A stretch of DNA of 64,000 bases from Otatea glauca (lineage: Eukaryota > Streptophyta > Magnoliopsida > Poales > Poaceae): contig CM070730.1 of assembly GCA_036346275.1 (NCBI GenBank), positions 4,154,309-4,218,308 on the forward strand. The letters run 5' to 3'. Below are positions 54,404-64,000 of the stretch, piece by piece; within the stretch, counting starts at the first letter, position 1, and every line of letters starts with the position of its first letter. The translations under genes were made by a program, and so were the position numbers. Under the pieces are notes generated by a model. It was not told the DNA's origin. It did no database searches and saw only the letters and a list, made by a program, of their open reading frames with translations.

Positions 54404-56209
54404 TGAAAGGATCAAGTTGGCCTCGAGGGGGGGTGAATAGGCAACTTTTTAAAAATATCTAAAAGTTTGGAAAAACTTTTCTCAATAAAAAATTGGAGCA
54501 GAAGCAATTGCATAAATATCGGGCACACATCTTGGTTCAAGAGAAAAGAGTTCAAATAGAAGCGGAAGAAACAACACGAGTAGAAAAGTAACTCGAAGCA
54601 GGGAACACAAGAATTTTTCACCGAGGTTGAGAGATCACTCCTACGTCCCGTTAGAGCACTTCTTTGAAGTATTGCTCCACCAAACAGCTATTTTCAAATA
54701 GCTTTTGGTTATCCACTATCTTGACTCTTTCACTACTCCAGTGAGGTGAGTCTCAACCCTTCACAGCAATGGTGGCCTTCCACAAACACTATTGGATAGG
54801 TCGCACCAATAACTTCTCCAACCGTCTAGAAACAGCTAGTTCCAAGAGTAATAGACTATCCACAAGCCCTGTCTCTTGGTTCAGTAGCTAGACTCAACTA
54901 GATTTAGCTTGGAGCAAGTACTCTTAGCAAGTCAGAAAGATGGTTTGTAATTTTCTGAGTTGAAGCTCAAAACTCTTTGATGGAATGAAGCTTGGAAATC
55001 TCAAGGATCAAAGAGTTGTATGTGAATGAAAAGATGTTCAGAATGTGAAAAGGTAATCGCTCATATTTCTTGAGCATGTGCCATCTATATATAGCTCCCG
55101 AGCGAAATAACCGTTACACCTGTCTTTTGCCCGTTGGGAGTTGGCAGGGTAGATGGGGTAGGTCAACAGCTACCTTTTGAAAAAGATTTTCTAACAGATC
55201 CAATCGAGAGTCAAACTACACACACGTCGGACCGAAATTTTCGGTCCGGGGTACATGGTTCTGAGAGGCATAGTTGAGCTTTAACAGACCTAGTTGCGCC
55301 GGACCAAGAAAAATGGTCCGTCGAAAGGGTAAAAGATCAGATGATTTTTACTGGCATATAAAAAGGATTTTCGTCGGACAGATAAACTTAGTCCGTCGAA
55401 CAGTATTTAGTTTAGCCAGGCAAGTCATGTTAGCGCAGGACCAGAAAAACAGGTTCACCGAACACATGATTTGATCTAACTTAGTACCAGAGGACAGAGT
55501 TTACGCAAGACCCACAAAGATGGTCCGGCGTACAAAGAAAAAGACTGGTTTTATCAGTAGAAAGCTTGTTTGCGCCGGACCGGAAAAGATGGTCCGACGT
55601 ACACATAGAATTGAGATCATTATCATGCTCTAATGCTCTGATCCTTTAGTATGGACCAGAAAGATAATTGAGGCGAAATAATTTTATGTTGGACTAACAC
55701 AAATGAGAGAAATTAGATTTGTCCGATGAATATTTGATATAAGTAAAGAAGAGGATTCTTAACGTAGGACCCAACAGGTTGGTCCGGCGTACATGATGTG
55801 CGCTCAGAAGGAAAATTTCTTCAGTGCCGGACCAAAAAGGTTGGTCCGGCGTACATGATGTACTCTCGGTTGATGTTTAAAGCATGGATCTTTTAAGCGC
55901 CTGAGCCTGAGAGAAGTTTTGTCTAAGATAGAATTATGTTTTAAGAGAGTTCTATGCTCCAAGAAATCTTCTAGCGACTTTGCTCATGATCCAAGATAAT
56001 TTCTTATGGATAGTCCCTCTTAATAGAACGGCGATTAAACTAAGTGGCTTAGATTTACTCTCAAGCCAAAAACTAAGACAAACACCTTAGCCTTGACTAT
56101 TTGATCTATCTTCTTTTGATTTTCACTGAGTAGCCATTTTTTTTAAGTCATCAACACTAAAACTAATAAACTAAACACAAATTACATGAAGGGAGCCTAG
56201 ATGCTCTCA
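54404..56209 (-). repeat. 5' LTR of the Sirevirus
   Basis: About 1806 bp, matching 42826-44635 with roughly 45-50 differences by eye. Differences cluster in its first 300 bp (plus-strand order). Confidence 0.93.
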
Positions 56210-56472
56210 AGGGCCTACCTTGGGCTATTTGGTTTGGCCCAATTGAAGTTGCTAGAATATTGATTGTAAATATCCGAATCCGAATAGAGTCATCCAGAAT
56301 TATCCGAGAATATAATCGAAATATTCTGATCTGACGGATAGTGATCTCCCGAATCCGAAACCAACTATCCAAAATCGATGCCGAATCCGACATATCCGAT
56401 ACGATTATCCGAATTCGATCCGAACATATCCTATCAGTTGGTCAATCGACATCAATCTGATCCAATTGCACC

Positions 56473-59400
56473 CCTTTTTGGGTCTTTTAACTCTTCAATT
56501 CATCTAATTTTCATCCCTTATTTACAAAATTAGATAGAACCCGTCTCCCATCTCTCAATACCGGACAAACCTTACCCCTCCGCTTGTTTGACCATAGTTT
56601 TGACCTACTTGGAATACAACTTGGATCCGATAAAGCCTAGTTTTGTCCCACGTTGCCTCCACATCGACCGTTGCTCCCTCATAACCATCTTGCTATTAGG
56701 GTTATTTTTGGCACAAAGTGAGTTTTATTTTAAATACTATAACTATTTTCAAAGACTATGACTTAGCCATTTTAACATAAAACCAAAGTGTCGTTTGTGT
56801 GAACAAATTTCATCATATAAGAGGGTTCCATCCACCTACAAGTATACCATGGCTACAACCATTTCAAGTTGTTATGCTTTCATCCCAATTTTTATTAAAA
56901 CTAACCTAGTGTGGGTTTCTTCACAATACTCATAACCAAGGGCATGACTATTTGAATAGATTACACACTCTGCAAAGATTGTATAAATTTCTATCTATAA
57001 GATATGATCAACTTATAATATCGTCTAGTGATAAGATCCCTTAGGCATGCGATGGAGATGATCATAAAAAGGCTTTTATAATACCTCGCCATAATTTTGC
57101 GCCATCCGATAGGTTTGATCCTCGGGCATTTGGACGACATTAAACTCCGAGGACCTACCATTGAAGGAGTAGATGACGTATCCCAACTTAGTACCACCCA
57201 AAACGGGTATATGATGCCATAAAATAAATCAACGTGTGCGTACGCATAGATACGTAACCCTACAGTCTTAGTCTAAAAGAACAAACTAGACTGCCCGTAG
57301 TATGGCAATAGCTTTATGACTAGATAAATTATTCAACCAGGTCTGTCCTATACTAGGCTTGCAATTACACGATTATTAGTTCCAAAAGGCGACACATGAT
57401 TAGGTCCTTGATCGACTCGGGCAAAACCATCCACAAACCTAAATCTCTTGCAATTATTGCACCTGTCTCGTACGATCCACTCGCCCAAATCGCTATGATT
57501 TTATAAAAACATTTTCCTATTTTCAGTGATAAGTAACCTATGTCACCACACCAATCATTATACAATGTTCCACGTAATTGTTGGTAATGTTTGTGTTATA
57601 TTCAAATTAACCACTAAGCACTTCTAAACATAACTTTTGCTTAGTATTGATTAACCAAGGGCAAATTATTGCGATAATTAGACTAAGGTGATAAGGTAGA
57701 TGTAATATCAACAACCAAGGAAGGGATTAACATGTATTAATTGCATGGTATAGCGAAGCATCAAATTTTAACATAGAATTTAGTAAGTAATATAAAGCCT
57801 GCACGTAATATTTGAAAGCAAAGTAATTGTATTTGAAAACTAATCTCAACATGATTAATTATAAGGACTTACCTTGCTCAACAGTAGATGGGGTTGGTTC
57901 TTGATCGGCAACGAAGGGACATCCGAAGCTCAAAGTATATAATTGCGAAAGGCATACAAATTCAAATTGAATTCAAATAAACCCAAATATATTACAGCGA
58001 ACTACAAAAATTATAATTTTGGTATTGATGGAAATATCTTGAATTTAGAAACAAAAAATCAAATCATTTGGATTGAAGACAAGGGAAAATGAGCTCTCCA
58101 AAGTTTGACCTAGGAAGAATTTCTAAAAATTACGAAAACCCGTGAGAGGTGAGGTCTAGATGGATTTTAATTTCTTTTCGCATTATTTTTCTTAGGAAAT
58201 AGTTGGCGGCTGACATGCCGGACTGACTAAGATTTTTTTACTGTGTATTATTTTTTATTAGGAAAGATTTCGGAGGCTGACTTGTGGGCTCGGGTGCGCA
58301 TGGATTTGGTCTGGCCAAGTCGGCTTGAAACCGTGGGCTCACTAGGGAGCAACTTCGGTTTATGGACCTAGTCTATGTGGTTGCACTTAAGTGGCAGGGT
58401 CCACACTCCACATACTGGCCTAACATCATCTCTCAGTTAAACGCTAAGTAACCTCAACTTAATTATCACTGACCATTGTGGGAAAACAAGCAGGAGCATG
58501 GTGAGCATCATGGAGAGGAGATCAAGGCGACCACTATGTGCAACAAAACGAAGGCAGAGGCTCACCCGATGACCCGAACGAGTGGATTTGACGGATGAAT
58601 GCTGGCGGCCGGATTAGAAGAAGACGGCCGTGCGCTGCTAAATTCCCTGAGTTCCACGCTTTCTTAGTTCCTCATATTTTTTTTTAGAGAAATCTTACAG
58701 TAGATAACATAGGTAGTAAGTAGTGGTAGTAAAAATTAAATCTAATCGTCCATTCCTAAAGGTATTTTAGACTTTTCCTATCTATTCATCAGAAGTATTT
58801 TAGATTTTTCCTAATTCGTTCACAGTTTTGGATTCACCGAATACCTGATGATCTTCAGACTCTTCTTATCCATTCATCAGAATCACATAATGTGTTTTAC
58901 TTTAGAGGACAAATAGTATGACGTAATTTTTTTTTACCCTTTTACCCTCTCTGAATTTTACTACTAATACTACATGTGGTAGTATAACTAGATCTAAATT
59001 GATTTCAACCATTTGATTCAAGTAAATAGACGGCTTACATTGATTTTAATTCACTGTAAAAGAGCTCTTTTTTTATCTAGCTTTCATAGGAATACAACGG
59101 CAAAAATAGCCCCCTAACAGCGAAAATTCCGAAAGATGACACGTATCACCTGTTATATTCGTGCACTGCGGCGGCAAGTCATACCGAGCTACGGCAACAA
59201 CTGAGCCACTAGCCTACCAAGCACTCGGTAGTAAATTTTAGTACCTCGTAGAGATGTAAAAGACCTCTGACATCAGTACCTACATATCTCGGATTCTCGG
59301 TTCCCTCGTACATAAACCTCCCTGACTCCTTCAAAATGGATCACATCAAACCGTTCCATGTTCATCCACGAAGCCTTACTTGCGGAAACAAGCGTTGACC

Positions 59401-59628
59401 CTAATTGGCTTTTGATCATTGTGTATTCATTCATTCATCCATCAAAATCATACAAAAGAATCCAAATCGCAGAGGCGACGTTGCGAGCCCATGAAAGCTT
59501 TCCAAGAAGGCATTACCCGTTTGTCCCCATTAGCTTAATTAAACTCCAGCTGACCAGCTTAGAAGTCTCGCGCCGATGGCGCCATTTCTCACATGCATTG
59601 CTTACGATTTACGAAGCCGTCTGCCAAG
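56473..59628. other. AT-rich spacer up to RING gene 6
   Basis: No supported gene. 58670-59060 has ACAGTA..GTAGT-rich, loosely inverted sequence that could be a degraded MITE. 59340-59628 is the probable promoter and leader of the RING gene. Confidence 0.35.
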
Positions 59629-60147
59629 ATGTCGTCGGCCGAGTACCCGTGGCGGGCGCGCGGCGGCGATGGCGTGGACGCCGGGCAGCGCAGCGCGCTG
59701 CTGCTTGCGTCGTACCCAGTGCTCCTCCTCCTGGTCATCCTCGCCGCGTTCGTCAAGTACGTGTGGATCGCGCTGACGCTCTACTGTGCGCTACTGTTCC
59801 TGCTCTCGTGCACCTCTCACCGCTTCGCTTGGCACGGAGGCCCGGAGGCCGTGGCCGCGGTCACGGCGGCGCAGGAGCTGCAGGGAGCCGTGGGCCGGGG
59901 CGGGCTCCCGCAGGCAGCCATAGCGGCGATCCCGGCATTCCTATACGACGCGACCGCGCACGGCGAGGCGCAGTGCGCCGTGTGCCTGGAGGCGGTGCGG
60001 GGCGGGGAGACGGCGCGGCGGCTGCCGGTGTGCGCTGCAATCGACATGTGGCTCGACTCGCACGCGACGTGCCCTGTCTGCCGGTGCCACGTCGAGCCGC
60101 AGAAGGGCGGAAAGGAGGCGCCGGCGCCGCTAGAGCCGCCGGTATAG
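59629..60147 (+). pseudogene. RING-H2 gene 6 with a deleted zinc-binding core
   Basis: 172 aa ORF without stops from MSSAEYPWRARG. A hydrophobic double segment (about 23-41 and 45-61) and a GLD-like GLPQAAIAAIPAFLY motif (92-106) match ATL proteins. The finger starts normally (C116, C119, C135) and ends normally (W141, C148, C151). Between C135 and IDMW, however, only two residues (AA) remain where the family has eight. Both His ligands and the following Cys are missing, a net in-frame loss of 18 bp. The second zinc site cannot form, so E3 activity is predicted lost; a dominant-negative or purely relic role is possible. It is the only plus-strand RING member. An alternative ATG at 59593 would add 12 residues. 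Confidence 0.82.
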
Positions 60148-60540
60148 TTCTTGCCTCCTTGGTGTAGCAAAGCAGCAGGGTGGTTTGAGGATAAGTCTGT
60201 ACAGGTTTAGATTTTAAGATTTTTTTTACTACCCGTAAGAGGGATAGGTTACTGTGCTGTTATTATGGTAACTATCAGTAGCGAATCCAAGATAAAAATA
60301 GAAAGTTTATTCAAAAAATTAGGTTAAATTGAGATAAACATGTTAAACAGCTTGTGTTGTGCATTCTCATCGGTTCGAGTGTTACTACTACTGGTTCATT
60401 ATATGAGAAATAATACTTGTGCAATATTCGATTGTCAAACTTTTGAAAATCTATAAACAATTTAACACCAATCAATCAAACAAATTGACTATTGTCTCTT
60501 TCAACCCACTGATATATTTACAATTGATTAAAAAAAAGAG
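60148..60540. other. 3' flank of RING gene 6
   Basis: AT-rich, presumably the 3' untranslated region and spacer. No gene. Confidence 0.4.
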
Positions 60541-60660
60541 ATGTGCTTCCATGCTCATCTTTTTTAAAGTTGCACAAATATTAAAGTATCAATGAAGGGT
60601 AGATAGTAATTACTTACCCATTCGCTTGCTTCAAGATTTGTGCAACTTGTATTGAGAGGG
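60541..60660 (-). repeat. GGTGCTTC MITE, copy 2
   Basis: The reverse complement shares CAAGTTGCACAAATCTTGAA, GGGTAAGTAAT and TTTAATATTTGTGCAACTTT with the copy at 40774-40908. Confidence 0.7.
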
Positions 60661-61340
60661 AAATCTATATTAGAAGAGGGGCTTACATTGTCTATTTGTT
60701 ATCATGGTCAGTCCACTCAGCCGGTTAGACACTCACCAACTCACGCTACGCCACTTTCACAATCTGCTCATCGTCGCCGAAGTGGGTTGTTCGTTGCCAC
60801 CGCATGCGCCCTCACCAGCTCTCGGACATTCACTTAGCGTCCTTGCCGTGCCTTCACAATCGCCGACTCTCGACGACGTGCATCAAATGCCCCCATACTT
60901 GGTGGGCTACCATATCCTCGCAAAGGAGAGGTGTCGAGTCACTTCTCTCTCTCTCTATGGTCTCGCATGTATAGAGGGTTCAAGTCCAATTTTATAGGCA
61001 GCAAGCAAAGTTAACAATTGCAAAATTAGGCGTTCAACAAGCAGCGGCCCATGAAACCACATAGTTTAAAAAGTAGCTCGCCACTCAGCAAAGTGTATTC
61101 TTTCTCTTGACGTGCCTGAGTGTATATACATTCACCGCTGCTATGCCAGAAAATGAGCGTCGCTACTAAAGAGGGTACATAGGATCTGGTGGCCAGAGGG
61201 TAGGCTCAAGCCCAACCGAGCCAACCTGTTGGCTACACCACTGGTAACGGTAACTTAAATAGTTGCCACATGTCAGCACCGTTGGATCGAGGCAACGAAC
61301 TACTGTATTAGATCTCTTTCCCCGTAAGAGGAATTAAGCT
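60661..61340. other. Spacer
   Basis: Includes a short (TC)n run near 60940-60957. No supported gene. Confidence 0.4.
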
Positions 61341-61345
61341 ATCCA

Positions 61346-62703
61346 TGTTAATGATATGCCCTTGAGACAACTATAGAGATGATTGTATCATGTCTATGTT
61401 TATAGAATAATATGATTATTTTGTCACTTGAATAAATATCGTTAGTATAGATTAACAAGTATGTAACTTGTTCGTGAAACTCCTTATTCATGTTTTAATA
61501 TTATTTCGAATCATCCTTGACTATATATCATTATGTGAAATAATTGTGATTTATAGGTCAACACATGTATTGATTGATGATCATATTTTGTGGATCATGG
61601 ATAGAGAGATATCAAATCAATAAAATAGCCATATGTTGGAGAACATGGTATTGGAGTGACCCACCATGAAACACTTCGGGAATTATTATATTCTAAAGTA
61701 GCATCGGTTGATCTTATACATAGTGTATGTTAGATCCTTAGACCTGAGATCGTCATGGTTGTCTACATGTGTAATAGTATACTTAGGGGTTGCCAAACGC
61801 TACTTCGTAACTGTGTAATCATAAAGATAGCTTTCGAGTTTACTATGAAATATACGGAGGAATGTGAGCGATCAAGATGGAATTTGCCTCTTATATATAA
61901 CGGGAGAAATATCTCTGTGCCCCTCGATGCGGTTGAATTAAGGAAGTGAATGGCCATGGCGAATATGATTGAGGAGTCAATTGTAGCTGAGTAATCTACT
62001 ACAGAACGAGTGAAGGATCGAGCTATCGTAGGATGGCACATTTCTCGCCTTGAGTTCGATCTGGTATCATGAGGCAAAGAGATCGGTACATGAGCACTAT
62101 ATAGGTTCGTTTGATATGATATTTGTGTATATTAAAAAATTGCTATGCCCGGGGCCGATACCGACTTATGGGTCGAAAGAAGTTTCATGGCCATAGCCAA
62201 ATATGCACGAATCTATAGGGTCACACACTTAACATGTTGGAATGCATTAGTTTGGATTGGATCTATCACTAATAGGCGAAGTGGGCTTTGCACCTTGATT
62301 ATGTCCATAACGTAGGGTTCCACTGAGGGGCTATATAAAGTAGTACGTGAAGGCTGGGGTTATGCAATTGTTGTACCACCGTACCCACTAAAAACCTTAG
62401 CCGTCAACACTCAGGTCCTGCCATGCGCGCTGGTGCTAGCACACCAACGCACAGTGTTCCTTCCCTGAACGTGTGGACTTGGTAGAGATGTTGCTGTTAC
62501 TGTAGCGCAGATCAAGACGATTGTTCGGGTACGTTCGACCACAGTTCGAAGACACGCACTACACTGAATCGGGCTACTTCAACTCTCCTTTCGCTGTATT
62601 GTACATCTAGTGGTAACAATTTATGATCTCTTACTTGCTTGGTATCCTAGTTTTTGTGATAGAACTTTTAATTTCTGCTAGTGTAGCTATCTATATTCCT
62701 TCA
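61346..62703. mobile_element. Copia solo LTR (1358 bp) with perfect TSD
   Basis: Starts TGTTAATGATATGCCCTTGA and ends ATATTCCTTCA. Both flanks carry ATCCA (61341-61345 and 62704-62708). The ATATGCCCTTGAGACAA opening recalls LTRs of Angela/BARE-type Copia elements of grasses; that lineage call is from memory. No internal domain or second LTR is in the window, so it is a product of LTR-LTR recombination. Confidence 0.82.
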
Positions 62704-62717
62704 ATCCATTCAGTTGG

Positions 62718-64000
62718 TGAAGGATCAAGGATAACTGACTAGAGGGGGGTGAATAGACAGTTTTTAAAATTCTTTTGGCTCTAATACAATAATTGAGTAA
62801 GTAAGACTATACATACTAATTTAATCAATCAAAACCTAAATTGTTTAGGTTTCACTCAAGGCATCGACAATCTAAATCTAAACAAGAATAGCAATCCTAG
62901 AGAGACAATCAAACACAATGATCACTAGGAATATAAATTGAACAAATTAAAGTGGACAATGAGCAAACCACAATAAGAACACAAGAACTTTTTTCTATGG
63001 TCTCGGAGACTCGCTGGTCTCCCCTAACCCACGTTGAGGAAGCTTGAACGAATCAAGCTGGCTCATTGCGCAATTGAGCCTCCCTCGATCACTAGTGGTA
63101 GCTATTTCTCGCTCTGGGTAGGCGAGCTTAAACCTTCACACCGATACCAGATCTCTTCACAATCTCCTTTAAAGTGATCACTAGTTCTCACGCCTCCAAG
63201 CAGTCTAGGAGGCTGCAACCTCCAAGAGAATAGAGTGATGACGCTCGCTTAAGGATGATCAAGTGTCTAAATGGCTCAAAATTAAAACTCACACTTGAAT
63301 GCTCTCAACAACCACTAAAATAAGAATTGAATGCTCAAATTGTGAAGAGAGACTTGCTAGGGTTCAATAAGTATGCAATGAATGTCCAAGAGTTGTTCTT
63401 GCTATAGGTGTTGGGGTATTTATAACCCCCACCAACTCATGTAGCCGTTTGGGGGAAATCCATAAAAAATTAGCAATTCCGGCACTACCGGCATGTAAAA
63501 TGCAATAGTGCCGACCCCCAAGCAATAGTCGGATTTGACATTATACAATCATTAGTAGCCGTTGCTATAGGACCCTAGTACTACTGACATGTTAGAAGCG
63601 GTAATGCTGACATTTGATCTCAAAAATACTCAAGAAATACCCTCTCTGTTAAATAACTATCGGTACATAAATTGCGGTATTACCGGACAGCGATAGTACT
63701 GGTTTTTGAATAGCGGTAGTGCTGAATTTGAAATCCTAGAAAAAATTCACAAAGTGCACTCTCTGTAAAAAAATATACCGGCCATAAGTGTTAGTACTAT
63801 CGATCCCCGGCAGTATCGGCATTCCTTTATCGGTAGATTAGGCCTAAGAAAATACTCAAAAAGTGCATGTCTTGAATATAATTACGAGCCTATAGGGCGG
63901 TAGTGCCAACTTCTGACAATACCGAAATCCTCATGGCGGTAGTGCTGATAAGACTAAAAACCTCATAAAACTTCTCTCTAGAAGATAACTACCGCTCCAT
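62718..64000 (-). mobile_element. Partial Sirevirus-like LTR, runs off the window
   Basis: Opens TGAAGGATCAAGGATAACTG, then CTAGAGGGGGGTGAATAGACAG, the same terminal pattern as the minus-oriented Sirevirus LTRs at 42826 and 54404, but otherwise diverged. From 63470 on it carries many TAGTGCCGAC/CGGTAGTGC phrases, an LTR repeat array analogous to the GGTCCGGC array. No PBS complement precedes it, so the left side is flank. It is either the 3' LTR of a minus-strand element or a solo LTR. Confidence 0.7.

Larger units (their letters stand above)
42826..56209 (-). mobile_element. Sirevirus-type Copia retrotransposon, 13.4 kb, near full length
   Basis: TG...CA LTRs of about 1.8 kb flank gag, protease, integrase, RT, RNase H and a 3' extra region, all on the minus strand. 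The 5 bp TSD AGGGC is perfect (42821-42825, 56210-56214). A PBS complementary to initiator Met tRNA and a G-rich PPT are present. Domain order INT-RT-RNase H is Copia. Length, the extra 3' ORF region, the repeated GGGGGAGA tracts and the LTR palindromes point to the Sirevirus lineage. Several stops and frameshifts make it non-autonomous. A by-eye count gives roughly 97% LTR identity, i.e. a fairly young insertion. Confidence 0.93.
41657..56472. mobile_element. Older terminal-inverted-repeat element split by two LTR-element insertions
   Basis: GGTGCAATCGGCTCGGATTC at 41657 pairs in reverse complement with the sequence ending GATCCAATTGCACC at 56472. Both sides are full of ATCCGAAT/CGGATA motifs. 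Removing the solo LTR (41834-42555) and the Sirevirus with one TSD copy leaves about 0.7 kb. The TSD was not confirmed, so this nesting model is an inference. Confidence 0.5.

Noticed and set aside
56163..56393. 76-codon frame rich in Ile/Arg/Asp
   Set aside because: It is the translation of ATCCGAAT-type repeats at the Sirevirus right flank.
59358..60167. 269-codon plus frame over RING gene 6
   Set aside because: Its C-terminal half is the shifted frame of the RING gene (Arg/Gly/Ala-rich). I considered a frameshift rescue of the missing zinc ligands, but the correct frame is open on both sides of the deletion, so an in-frame loss explains it better.

Overview
This is a nuclear genome window from a grass (Poaceae). 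The evidence is the mix of transposons: Stowaway and Tourist MITEs, hAT elements, short Helitrons, a tRNA-derived SINE and a Sirevirus-type Copia element with a TGGTATCAGAGC primer-binding site. The host genes are short, very GC-rich and intronless, and sit in AT-rich spacer, which is also typical of grasses. I cannot name the genus; a panicoid or chloridoid grass is a guess.

Host genes are few. At 1365-2135 (minus) is a CAF1/POP2-family deadenylase-like protein in which all four catalytic acidic positions are replaced. Six intronless membrane RING-H2 (ATL-like) genes lie between 3.6 and 60.1 kb. Three close paralogues are at 3603-4106, 16290-16829 and 25908-26411. Two divergent members are at 30136-30618 and 36859-37566; these first five are all on the minus strand. 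The sixth, at 59629-60147 (plus), has lost three of its eight zinc ligands through a short in-frame deletion. The expanded family is probably a set of ER or plasma-membrane E3 ubiquitin ligases. A GC-rich coding-like scrap at about 13.80-14.01 kb is unidentified.

The rest is mobile DNA. From left to right: a SINE; a Copia (Retrofit/Ale-like) remnant whose solo-LTR and 3'-end structures are joined abnormally (2415-3348); a 1.2 kb Helitron (5087-6321); a decayed PIF/Harbinger element with convergent Myb/SANT-like ORF1 and DDE transposase ORF2 (9663-12505); four copies of a ~363 bp TC...CTAG element; and many MITEs and hAT derivatives with visible target-site duplications. The largest element is a 13.4 kb Sirevirus (42826-56209, minus; TSD AGGGC) with gag, protease, integrase, RT, RNase H and a 3' envelope-like region. 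It has several stops and frameshifts. Together with a 0.7 kb solo LTR it sits inside what looks like a ~0.7 kb older terminal-inverted-repeat element. A 1.36 kb Copia solo LTR (61346-62703, TSD ATCCA) is followed after 14 bp by the edge of another Sirevirus-like LTR (62718 to the window end).

No CRISPR array, bacterial operon, tRNA or rRNA gene was seen. The points most worth a second look are the catalytically dead CAF1 paralogue, the locally expanded RING-H2 family with one naturally broken member, the chimeric solo-LTR/3'-end Copia structure, the short Helitron-like family, and the candidate internal promoters and degenerate palindrome array of the Sirevirus.
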